This document shows, in pieces, positions 26,763 to 34,232 of a stretch of 64,000 nucleotides of DNA (position 1 is its first letter; each line of letters starts with the position of its first letter). Made by a program: the position numbers and the translations under genes. Source of the DNA: CAXMST01 sp963793415 (GTDB taxonomy: Bacteria; Actinomycetota; Thermoleophilia; Solirubrobacterales; 70-9); contig CAWCAC010000002.1 of assembly GCA_963793415.1 (NCBI GenBank), forward strand, positions 1,922,001 through 1,986,000, read 5' to 3'. The notes beneath the pieces were generated by a model. The model was not told the DNA's origin and ran no database searches. It saw only the letters and a program-made list of their open reading frames with translations.

Positions 26763-28219
26763 GCGCCGAGGCGCCGGCAGCGGAGGCGACCGGCTACGAG
26801 CCCGTGATCGGGCTCGAGATCCACGTTCAGCTGCAGACGAAGACGAAGATGTTCTGCGGCTGCGAGCTCGAGTTCGGGGCCGCGCCGAACACGCACACCT
26901 GTCCCGTCTGCCTCGGTCATCCAGGAACGCTGCCGGTCCCCAACCGCCAGGCGATCGACTACGCGATCGCGGTCGCCCTCGCCCTCGGCTGCGAGATCGC
27001 CCCGCACTCGATCTTCCACCGCAAGAACTACTTCTACCCCGACCTTCCGAAGGGGTACCAGATCAGCCAGTACGACATTCCGCTCGGCAGCGGCGGCGCG
27101 CTCGGCGATGTCCGCATCCACCGCGTCCACGTCGAGGAGGACGCCGCCAAGCTCAGCCACGTCGGCGACTCCGGGCGGATCCACGGCTCCGGCGCCTCGC
27201 TCGTCGACTACAACCGGGGCGGCACCCCGCTCGTCGAGATCGTCTCCGAGCCCGACCTGGTCAGCGGCGCCCAGGCACGCGAGTGGCTGCAGCTGCTGCG
27301 CACGACCTTGCGCCAGCTCGGCGTCTCCGACGTGAACATGGAGGAGGGCAGCCTCCGCTGCGACGCCAACATCTCGATCCGTCCGGTCGGCGCCACCGAG
27401 CTCGGGACCAAGACCGAGCTCAAGAACATGAACAGCTTCCGCTTCATCGAGCGCGGGATCGCGGCCGAGATAGCCCGGCAGACGGCGATCGTCCAGGCCG
27501 GGGGAGAGGTCGAGCAGGAGACGCTCCACTTCGACCCGACCGACGGCTCGCTGACATCGATGCGCTCGAAGGAGTACGCGCACGACTATCGCTACTTCCC
27601 CGAACCCGACCTGGTGCCGCTCGCGCCGAGCAGCGAGCAGATCGAGGCCGTGCGCGCGTCGTTGCCGGAGCTGCCGGGCGCCCGCCGAGACCGCTTCGCC
27701 TCTGAGCTCGGGCTTAGTGCCGATGACGCCGCGCAACTCGCCTTCGACGCCGAGCTCGGCGACTTCTTCGAGGCGGCGGTGCCGCTGGCGAAGCAGGCCG
27801 ACGCCCAGGCCGTCGCCAACTGGGTCACCGGCGAGCTCGTCCGCGTCTCCCGCGAGCAGGGCCTCGAGCACCCGACCGCCGGCAAGGCCGGGCCGGCCGA
27901 GATCGCCGCGCTCGCCGACCTGGTCGCCGCGAAGACGATCAACCGCAAGACCGGCCGCAACCTCGTCGGGCGCCTGCTCGCCGAGGGCGGCGACCCGGCG
28001 GCGCTGGTCGAGGCCGAGGGGCTCGGCGCTTCCGACGAGGGCGCGCTCGAGGCGGCCGTCGAGAAGGCGATCGCCGCGGACCCCGATGCGGCCGAGAAGG
28101 TCAAGGCGGGGGAGGGCAAGGCGATCGGCGCCCTGATCGGGATCGTCATGCGTGAGACACAGGGTCGCGCCGACGGCGGCGAGGCCACGCGCCTGATCCG
28201 CTCGAAGCTCGGGCTCTAG
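26759..28219 (+). CDS. gatB: Asp/Glu-tRNA amidotransferase subunit B
   Basis: 486 residues. The kinase-like cradle activates the tRNA-bound carboxylate with ATP. The start YEPVIGLEIHVQL and the CGCELEFGAAPNTHTCPVC segment with paired cysteines (a zinc site in many GatB) are present, as are HRKNYFYPDLPKGYQISQYD and the C-terminal YqeY-like tRNA-binding tail. It ends 7 bases before the dyad region controlling ndh. Confidence 0.96.
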   Translation: MSAEAPAAEATGYEPVIGLEIHVQLQTKTKMFCGCELEFGAAPNTHTCPVCLGHPGTLPVPNRQAIDYAIAVALALGCEIAPHSIFHRKNYFYPDLPKGYQISQYDIPLGSGGALGDVRIHRVHVEEDAAKLSHVGDSGRIHGSGASLVDYNRGGTPLVEIVSEPDLVSGAQAREWLQLLRTTLRQLGVSDVNMEEGSLRCDANISIRPVGATELGTKTELKNMNSFRFIERGIAAEIARQTAIVQAGGEVEQETLHFDPTDGSLTSMRSKEYAHDYRYFPEPDLVPLAPSSEQIEAVRASLPELPGARRDRFASELGLSADDAAQLAFDAELGDFFEAAVPLAKQADAQAVANWVTGELVRVSREQGLEHPTAGKAGPAEIAALADLVAAKTINRKTGRNLVGRLLAEGGDPAALVEAEGLGASDEGALEAAVEKAIAADPDAAEKVKAGEGKAIGALIGIVMRETQGRADGGEATRLIRSKLGL

Positions 28220-28226
28220 CTCGGCT

Positions 28227-28282
28227 GGTTAGTCACATTCATCACTTTGTAACACTTTGTTACAAGGTGCGGTAGACTAACC
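28227..28282 (+). promoter_or_regulatory. ndh promoter with two nested inverted repeats (operator candidate)
   Basis: The gap before ndh is unusually AT-rich. The outer repeat GGTTAGTC (28227-28234) / GACTAACC (28275-28282) is perfect, as is the inner TTGTAAC (28247-28253) / GTTACAA (28259-28265). TAGACT (28273-28278) is a good -10 box 7 nt before the ATG and lies within the outer right arm. The inner repeat resembles the TTGTGAA-N4-TTCACAA type of site bound by the redox sensor Rex, a known regulator of ndh in some bacteria, but the half sites and spacing differ, so this is only a candidate. Confidence 0.6.
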
Positions 28283-28285
28283 GGC

Positions 28286-29599
28286 ATGGCACACAACGTC
28301 GTCATCGCGGGTGGGGGGTTTGCAGGCGCGAACGCGGCCCGGGAGCTGGAGAAGATCCTGCCGCCGCAGTCGACCCGGCTGATCCTCGTCAACGACGTCA
28401 ACTTCCTGCTCTACACGCCGCTGTTGCCTGAGGCGGCCGCCGGCACGCTCGAGCCGCGCCACGTGGTGACGCCGCTCCGCGACATCCTCAAGCGCACCTA
28501 CCTCCGCCTCGGTGCGATCTCTAGTCACGACCCGGCGGCGCGCACGGTGACGCTGCGCTCGCATGACGGGGAGACCGAGGAGCTCCGATACGACCAGCTG
28601 CTGCTGGCGACCGGCTCGGTCAGTCGCTCGCTGCCGATCCCCGGTCTGAGCGAGCACGCGATCGGTTTCAAGAGCCTCGCCGACGCGATCTGGCTCCGCA
28701 ATCACCTGATCGAGACGCTCGAGGCCGCGAACGCGACCGAGGACCCCGCCAAGCGCGAGGAGATGCTCACCTACGTCTTCGTCGGCGGTGGCTACAGCGG
28801 CCTCGAGGCGCTCGCCGAGCTCCAGGACTTCGCCGCCGACGCGATGAAGGACTACCCGCGCGCCCGGCTCAGCGGCATCCGCTTCATGCTCGTCGAGGCG
28901 ATGGACCGGGTCCTGCCCGAGATTCCGGGCGAGCTCGCCGACTACGCGGTCCGCGAGTTGCGCGGGCGCGGGATCGAGATCCGGCTCGGGACGACGCTCG
29001 AAGAGGTCGACGCCGACCACGTCAAGCTCTCGACCGGGGAGCTGATCCCGACCCGGACCGTCGTCTGGACGGCCGGCGTCGTCGCCCATCCGAGCATGCG
29101 GGCGATGGGTGTCGAGCTCGACGATCGCGGCCGCGTTCCCGTCGACGAGCGGCTTGCGGTCCCGGGCCTGCAGGGCGTCTACGCCGCCGGCGACTGCGCC
29201 GCGGTCCCGAACCCGGACGGCGGCCTCTGCCCGCCGACCGCCCAGCACGCGATCCGCCAGGCTCGCGTCGCCGCCCGCAACATGGCCGCCGGCCTCGGCG
29301 TCGGCAAGGAGCAGACCTTCGCCTACAAGAGCCGCGGCGCCTTCGTCAACCTCGGCCGCCACAAGGCCGTCGCCAGCGGCCCCGGCCTGACCCTGTCCGG
29401 ATTCCCGGCCTGGTGGGCGGCACGGACCTACCACGTGTCGCAGATGCCGGGATCCGCCCGCAAGCTCCACGCCGTCGCCGACTGGACCGTCGGGCTCCCA
29501 TTCTCACGCGACACCGCCGAGGTCGGCTCGATCGGCCACCCGCACCCGCTCCGCGCCGAGGTCTACGAGCGCGGCGGGACCCACCGACCGGTGGGCTAG
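28286..29599 (+). CDS. ndh: Type II NADH dehydrogenase (NADH:quinone oxidoreductase)
   Basis: 437 residues, a single-subunit flavoprotein at the inner face of the membrane that passes electrons from NADH to quinone without pumping protons. The FAD-binding VVIAGGGFAGANAA lies near the N-terminus and the NADH-binding FVGGGYSGLEALAEL near residue 165. The second FAD segment is GVYAAGDCAAVPNPDG, followed by PPTAQHAIRQARVAARN. No heme or multi-subunit partner is nearby. Menaquinone genes 4-10 kb downstream would supply its acceptor. Confidence 0.92.
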   Translation: MAHNVVIAGGGFAGANAARELEKILPPQSTRLILVNDVNFLLYTPLLPEAAAGTLEPRHVVTPLRDILKRTYLRLGAISSHDPAARTVTLRSHDGETEELRYDQLLLATGSVSRSLPIPGLSEHAIGFKSLADAIWLRNHLIETLEAANATEDPAKREEMLTYVFVGGGYSGLEALAELQDFAADAMKDYPRARLSGIRFMLVEAMDRVLPEIPGELADYAVRELRGRGIEIRLGTTLEEVDADHVKLSTGELIPTRTVVWTAGVVAHPSMRAMGVELDDRGRVPVDERLAVPGLQGVYAAGDCAAVPNPDGGLCPPTAQHAIRQARVAARNMAAGLGVGKEQTFAYKSRGAFVNLGRHKAVASGPGLTLSGFPAWWAARTYHVSQMPGSARKLHAVADWTVGLPFSRDTAEVGSIGHPHPLRAEVYERGGTHRPVG

Positions 29600-30095
29600 G
29601 CGGGCCGCCCGGCTGCCCAGGCGAAGCCACGGCGCCGGGGCCTCGGGTTCGGGCGTGGTCGAGGGCGCGTGTTGTTTCGCGCTGTGGCTGCAGGGTTCAG
29701 GCCGGGCTGAGATTGCAGTGAGGGAAGGGGTGCGCTCTGTGGTTGGTCACACGGGGCGCGTGCTTCGTTGCGGTTTCAGGGTGGATTCGCGGTGAGGCTG
29801 CGGGCGATCCACATTGACCTCGCTATGCGACGCCGATGTGGATCGCGTCGCGCGGGGCCCCGGGCAACAGCTACGAAACCGTGACGCCCACGCGCCTCAC
29901 GTGACAAAGGACGACCCGGCCCCGCCTCGGGGCGGCCGGCACCCTCCTCCACTTCACCCTCTCTGCAAATACCCGGCCTGAGCCCTCGAAGGACGCCCTC
30001 GGACGGCCGCACCCGGCAACGTCCGCCCTCGGACGGCCATCGCTCCGACTCGCGGGCACGCCGCTCAGCGACCGCCCCTGCAAGCATCCCCACGG
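29600..30095. repeat. Intergenic element B: copy with inverted heads
   Basis: No gene is supported in these 496 bases. The head ATTGCAGTGAGGG begins at 29712, preceded by a GGGTTCGGGCGTGG-type flank. On the minus strand a second head ATTTGCAGAGAGGG (29971 down to 29958), preceded by CGAGGGCTCAGGCC, faces it. From that right head inward the order GGCGGGGCCGGG, CGTC, TTTGTCACG, GCGTGGGCGT, CACGG matches element C at 45.7 kb. 29804-29846 is a stem of 11 bp. 29995-30008 and 30025-30038 are direct repeats of GCCCTCGGACGGCC. Confidence 0.6.
29804..29846 (+). repeat. 11-bp stem-loop within element B
   Basis: GCGATCCACAT (29804-29814) is perfectly complementary to ATGTGGATCGC (29836-29846) across a 21-nt loop. 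Confidence 0.8.
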
Positions 30096-30377
30096 ATGGC
30101 CTTCCTCGTGATCATGGCTTGCTTCGGTGTGGCGACCGGGGTGATCGCTCGAGCCAAGGGCTCGAGCTTCTTCATCTGGTTCCTGATCGGGCTCGTGACG
30201 GGGCCGCTGGGGCTGTTGGCGGCGATCCTGCACCGGCGCGAGAAGAGCGAGCCCGAGCGCCAGTGCCCGCGCTGCGGCAAGGTGCTCAAGCTCTGGGTCC
30301 AGGTCTGCCCGCGCTGCGGTGAGGATCTCTACCTGCCGCCGGTCACCGAGGTCCGGCCGGGCCCCGACTACCGCTAG
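30096..30377 (+). CDS. Small membrane protein with C-terminal zinc ribbon
   Basis: 93 residues. Two hydrophobic helices (residues about 1-19 and 25-45, the second being IWFLIGLVTGPLGLLAAIL) are followed by a basic turn and a zinc-ribbon with cysteines at 57, 60, 71 and 74 (QCPRCGK and VCPRCGE). The topology suggests a membrane-anchored cytoplasmic zinc finger. Partners are unknown. The ATG at 30096 immediately follows intergenic element B. Confidence 0.7.
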   Translation: MAFLVIMACFGVATGVIARAKGSSFFIWFLIGLVTGPLGLLAAILHRREKSEPERQCPRCGKVLKLWVQVCPRCGEDLYLPPVTEVRPGPDYR

Positions 30378-30448
30378 GCACGGGCGAGTCCCTGCAGGAG
30401 CGCCGCCCGAGGGCCCGGGACCCGCGCTGAGCAGCGGAAAACGGCTGT

Positions 30449-30454
30449 TACACT
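30449..30454 (+). promoter_or_regulatory. -10 box TACACT for ilvB
   Basis: TACACT lies about 95 nt before the ilvB ATG, so unlike many genes here ilvB would have a real 5' UTR, containing the stem-loop at 30462-30500. Confidence 0.45.
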
Positions 30455-30461
30455 CGGCTCT

Positions 30462-30505
30462 CCGCGGGAGGGGCCCGAGAGTCTCGGGCGACCACCGCGG
30501 CTTTT
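30462..30505 (+). promoter_or_regulatory. Long stem-loop plus T-run in the ilvB leader (attenuator or terminator candidate)
   Basis: The outer arms CCGCGG (30462-30467) and CCGCGG (30495-30500) pair, as do the inner arms GCCCGAGA (30473-30480) and TCTCGGGC (30482-30489). The stem has 14 bp with one symmetric internal loop and is followed by CTTTT. It lies between the TACACT box and the ilvB ribosome site AGGAGGT (30535-30541). No leader peptide is evident, so it may be a terminator of the upstream gene or a leader switch. Confidence 0.55.
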
Positions 30506-30548
30506 CCAACCCGTAGAAATCCCGAAACGTCTCAGGAGGTCGAATCTG

Positions 30549-32228
30549 ATGCGCGCTGCCGATGCCCTTTGCGAAGCCCTCAAGGCCGAAGGCGTCGAGC
30601 ACGTATTCGGGATTCCGGGAGGCGCCAGTCTTCCGCTCTACGACGCGATCTACGACGCCGACTTCGAGCACATCCAGGCGCGCCACGAGCAGTGCGCCGG
30701 CCACTCCGCCGAGGGCTACGCCAAGGCGAGCGGCAAGGTCGGGGTCGCCTTCGCCACCTCCGGGCCCGGCGCCACGAACCTGGTCACGGCGATCGCCGAC
30801 GCGAACATGGACTCGGTCCCGACCGTCTTCATCACCGGGCAGGTCCGCACCGACCTGATCGGGACCGACGGCTTCCAGGAGGCCGACGTCACGGGGATCA
30901 CGATGCCGATCGTCAAGCACTCGTTCCTGGTCACCGACCCGAAACAGATCCCCGAGTACGTCCACGCCGCCTTCCACATCGCCTCCAGCGGCCGGCCCGG
31001 CCCGGTGTTGATCGACATCCCGCAGGACCTGTCCCGCGAGGAGATCGACTACGAGCCCGTTTCCGGCCCCGCCGTCCTGCCCGGCTACCAGCCGACCAAG
31101 GAAGGCAACATCAAGCAGATCCGGATTGCTGCCAAGGCGATGGCCAATGCGCGGCGCCCGATCATCTACTCGGGTGGCGGCGTCATCAACGCGAATGCCT
31201 CGCAGGAGCTGCGCGACCTGGTCCGCTCGGACCGGTTCCCGATCACGTCGACGTTGATGGGCCTCGGCGCCTACCCGGCGCCGGACGAGCAGTGGCTCGG
31301 CATGCTCGGAATGCACGGCACCCGCGCCGCCAACTACGCGATGGACGAGGCCGACCTGATCGTCGCGATCGGGGCCCGCTTCGACGACCGGATCACCGGC
31401 AAGCTGAGCGAGTTTGCGCCGCGCGCCAAGTTCATCCATATCGACGTCGACCCGGCTGAGATCAGCAAGAACGTGCCCGCGCACATCCCGATCGTCGGCG
31501 ACGCCGGCGACATCCTCCCGAAGCTGACCCGGGAGTACCGGGCGCTGGAGACCGACACATCCCGCATGGACGAGTGGTGGGACCGGATCCGCGGTTGGCA
31601 GGAGAAGTACCCGCTCGGCTACGCCGACAGCGACGACTCCGAGATCAAGCCGCAATTCATGGTCGAGGAGCTCTACCGGGTCACCGACGGCAAGGCGATC
31701 ATCACCTCGGACGTCGGCCAGCACCAGATGTGGGCGGCGCAGTACTACCACTTCGCCGAGCCCCGCCAGTGGCTCAACTCCGGCGGTCTCGGGACGATGG
31801 GCTTCGGCCTCCCGTCCGCGATCGGCGCCAAGGTCGCGCGGCCCGACGACACCGTCGTCTGTCTCGCCGGCGACGGCAGCCTGGTGATGGTCTGCCAGGA
31901 GATGGCAACGGCCGCCGCGCACGATCTCGACGTCAAGGTGATGCTGATGAACAACGGCTACTTCGGCATGGTCCGTCAGTGGCAGGAGTTGTTCTGGGAG
32001 GAGCGGTACCAGTCTGTCGAGATGGGCCCGAGCCCCGACTGGGTCGCACTCGCCAAGGCGTTCGGCTGGAACGCCGCCCTCTGCGACGACAAGGCGCAGC
32101 TCGGCGACGCGATGAAGGAGATCATCGAGACGCCCGGGCCGGCGCTGCTCGATGTCCGCGTCACCCAGAACGAGAACTGCTACCCGATGATCCCGGCCGG
32201 CCAGGCCGCCCGGGACATGGTCGGCTGA
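30549..32228 (+). CDS. ilvB: Acetolactate synthase large (catalytic) subunit
   Basis: 559 residues, a ThDP- and FAD-dependent enzyme that condenses two pyruvates, or pyruvate with 2-oxobutyrate, in valine and isoleucine synthesis. The catalytic Glu47 is in ARHEQCAGHSAEGYAK. The FAD region YSGGGVINANASQEL and the ThDP motif GDGSLVMVCQEM ... MNNGYFGMVRQWQ are intact. A strong AGGAGGT ribosome site lies 7 nt before ATG 30549. ilvH follows 26 bases downstream. Confidence 0.96.
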   Translation: MRAADALCEALKAEGVEHVFGIPGGASLPLYDAIYDADFEHIQARHEQCAGHSAEGYAKASGKVGVAFATSGPGATNLVTAIADANMDSVPTVFITGQVRTDLIGTDGFQEADVTGITMPIVKHSFLVTDPKQIPEYVHAAFHIASSGRPGPVLIDIPQDLSREEIDYEPVSGPAVLPGYQPTKEGNIKQIRIAAKAMANARRPIIYSGGGVINANASQELRDLVRSDRFPITSTLMGLGAYPAPDEQWLGMLGMHGTRAANYAMDEADLIVAIGARFDDRITGKLSEFAPRAKFIHIDVDPAEISKNVPAHIPIVGDAGDILPKLTREYRALETDTSRMDEWWDRIRGWQEKYPLGYADSDDSEIKPQFMVEELYRVTDGKAIITSDVGQHQMWAAQYYHFAEPRQWLNSGGLGTMGFGLPSAIGAKVARPDDTVVCLAGDGSLVMVCQEMATAAAHDLDVKVMLMNNGYFGMVRQWQELFWEERYQSVEMGPSPDWVALAKAFGWNAALCDDKAQLGDAMKEIIETPGPALLDVRVTQNENCYPMIPAGQAARDMVG

Positions 32229-32254
32229 GGCCACGGACGAGCGAGGAGCTACTC

Positions 32255-32806
32255 ATGGCAGACGCACAGGCATCAGATCTCAACCTCGAGGACCTCGAGG
32301 TCACCAGCGGCCTGACCGGCCGCAAGCACCTGCTCTCGCTGATGGTCGAGAACCGCCCGGGCGTCCTCGCCAGGGTGGCTCTGCTGTTCAGTCGCCGCGG
32401 GTTCAACATCGACACGCTCGCGGTCGGCCCGACCGACGATCCGGATATCTCCCGAATCACGCTGACGGTCGACGGGGCGGTACACCCGATCGATCAGGTC
32501 ACCAAGCAGCTGCACAAGCTGGTCAACGTGATCAAGATCCGCGACATGGAGCCCGATTCGACAGTCTCCCGTGAGATGGCGATCTTCAAGGTCAACTCAC
32601 CGGCCGAGAGTCGCGCCGAGATCATGGAGTTCACGCAGATCTTCCGGGGCCAGATCGTCGACGTCTCGCGGCGCACGATGACAATCGAGGTGACCGGCAC
32701 CGCCGACAAGATCGACGCCTTCGAGCGCATGGTCCGCCCGCACGGGCTGATCGAGATGGCCCGCACCGGCGAGGTCGCAATCGCCCGCAGCCGCCCCGAG
32801 GGCTGA
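32255..32806 (+). CDS. ilvH: Acetolactate synthase small (regulatory) subunit
   Basis: 183 residues. An N-terminal ACT domain (LLSLMVENRPGVLARVALLF, then RRGFNIDTLAVGPT) binds valine for feedback inhibition; the C-terminal domain (REMAIFKVN, FRGQIVDVS) activates IlvB. Length and order match IlvH/IlvN. Start ATG 32255 is preceded by GAGGAGC. The isochorismate synthase frame opens directly after its stop codon and in the same frame. Confidence 0.95.
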   Translation: MADAQASDLNLEDLEVTSGLTGRKHLLSLMVENRPGVLARVALLFSRRGFNIDTLAVGPTDDPDISRITLTVDGAVHPIDQVTKQLHKLVNVIKIRDMEPDSTVSREMAIFKVNSPAESRAEIMEFTQIFRGQIVDVSRRTMTIEVTGTADKIDAFERMVRPHGLIEMARTGEVAIARSRPEG

Positions 32807-32821
32807 GCGGGTATCTCTGCG

Positions 32822-34225
32822 GTAGCGGCCGATACCGCCCGGCTCCTCGACTCCCTCGAGGGGCTCGCCGAGCGTGCGTCCGGCGGCCCGCGCCGGCTGA
32901 TCAGCGTCACCCGGCCGTCGTCGATCGCCGATCCGGTCGCCACGGTCTTCGCCTCGCGCCGGGCCAGCGACCGCTACTTCTGCTGGGAGGAGCCGGGGCG
33001 GGGCGACTTCGCGATCGCGACGCTTGGATCGGTCCGCGAGGTGGTCTCCCGAGGTGCAGATCGTCTCGACGACCTGCGCGAGGATACGATCGAGTTCGCG
33101 TCCGGGCGACTGGCCGACGAGCCCGACTCGCTGCCCACCGGCGCCGGGCCCCTGTGGACCGGCGGCCTCGCCTTCGCGCCCGACGGCGGCGCCTCCCCGC
33201 ACTGGTCCTCGTTGCCGCCCGCCCTGCTCGTCCTGCCCGAGGTGCTGCTCAGCCGCGGCCGCGGCGGATCCTGGATCACGGTCTGCGCCGTCGCTGGTTC
33301 AGGCGCCGATCCGGCGGCGATCCGCGCCGGTGCCGCGGCCCGGCTCGGATCGCTCGAGACGACGGCGGGCCTGCCGCCGCTGGACCCCAGCCCGACCGCC
33401 GGGATCGAGGTTCGCGGCGCCCGGCCTCCTGCCGACTACGAGCGCGCCGTTGCCGCTGCGGTCGAGCGAGTTCGCGCCGGAGCCGTCTCGAAGATCGTGC
33501 TCGCCCGCGAGGTCACGGTCGACGCGCCCGCGGCGCACTCGGCTCCGGCCCTGTTCGGCGCCCTGCGCGAGCTGTTCGAGTCCTGTTTCGTGTTCTGCGT
33601 CGGCACGCCCGAGGCCGACTTCATTGGCGCCTCGCCCGAGCTCCTCGTCCGCCGCGACGGCGCCGGCGCAGCGACGGTCGCCCTCGCGGGCTCCGCCCGC
33701 CGCAGCGCCGACCCCGCTGTCGACGACCACCTCGGCGAGCAGCTGCTCCGCAGCGCCAAGGATCGCGAGGAGCACGAGATCGTCGCCCGGCGGATCAAGC
33801 GGCGGCTCGATCCGCACGCCGTCTGGGTCGAGGTCGCGCCCGAGCCCGTCGTGATCAAGGTCGCCAACATCCAGCACCTGGCGACGCCGATCCGGGCGCA
33901 GCTGACCCAGTCCCAGTCGGTGCTCGAGCTCGCCGGCCTGTTGCATCCGACGCCGGCCGTCGGCGTCGAGCCCGCCGGGGCGGACGGCGAGCGGCTGATC
34001 GCCGAGCTCGAGGGGATGGATCGCGGCTGGTACGCGGGCCCGGTCGGGTGGATGGACATGTCCGAGGACGGCGAGTTCTGCGTGGCGCTGCGCTCGGCGC
34101 TGATCCGCGACCGTCGCGCGCATCTGTTCGCCGGTGCCGGGATCGTCGCCGACTCCGATCCGGCGGCCGAGCTGGCCGAGACCGAGGTCAAGCTCGGGGC
34201 GCTGCTGCCGCTGCTCGCGGGCTGA
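32822..34225 (+). CDS. menF: Isochorismate synthase (start codon unclear)
   Basis: Converts chorismate to isochorismate, the first step of menaquinone synthesis. Family sequence is visible from about 32885 onward (RRLISVTRP, then DRYFCWEEPGRGDFAIATLG). It continues through GAVSKIVLAREVTV, IGASPELLVRRDG, ALAGSARR and HEIVARRIK to GWYAGPVGWMD and FAGAGIVADSDP. The first in-frame ATG/GTG/TTG is GTG 33041, but coding similarity clearly extends upstream of it to the ilvH stop. The only odd candidates are GTA 32822 and CTG 32897. Either a non-standard start is used or one base is wrong. It runs with ilvBH and converges on menD. Confidence 0.85.
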   Translation, partial: VAADTARLLDSLEGLAERASGGPRRLISVTRPSSIADPVATVFASRRASDRYFCWEEPGRGDFAIATLGSVREVVSRGADRLDDLREDTIEFASGRLADEPDSLPTGAGPLWTGGLAFAPDGGASPHWSSLPPALLVLPEVLLSRGRGGSWITVCAVAGSGADPAAIRAGAAARLGSLETTAGLPPLDPSPTAGIEVRGARPPADYERAVAAAVERVRAGAVSKIVLAREVTVDAPAAHSAPALFGALRELFESCFVFCVGTPEADFIGASPELLVRRDGAGAATVALAGSARRSADPAVDDHLGEQLLRSAKDREEHEIVARRIKRRLDPHAVWVEVAPEPVVIKVANIQHLATPIRAQLTQSQSVLELAGLLHPTPAVGVEPAGADGERLIAELEGMDRGWYAGPVGWMDMSEDGEFCVALRSALIRDRRAHLFAGAGIVADSDPAAELAETEVKLGALLPLLAG

Positions 34226-34232
34226 GCGCCGC

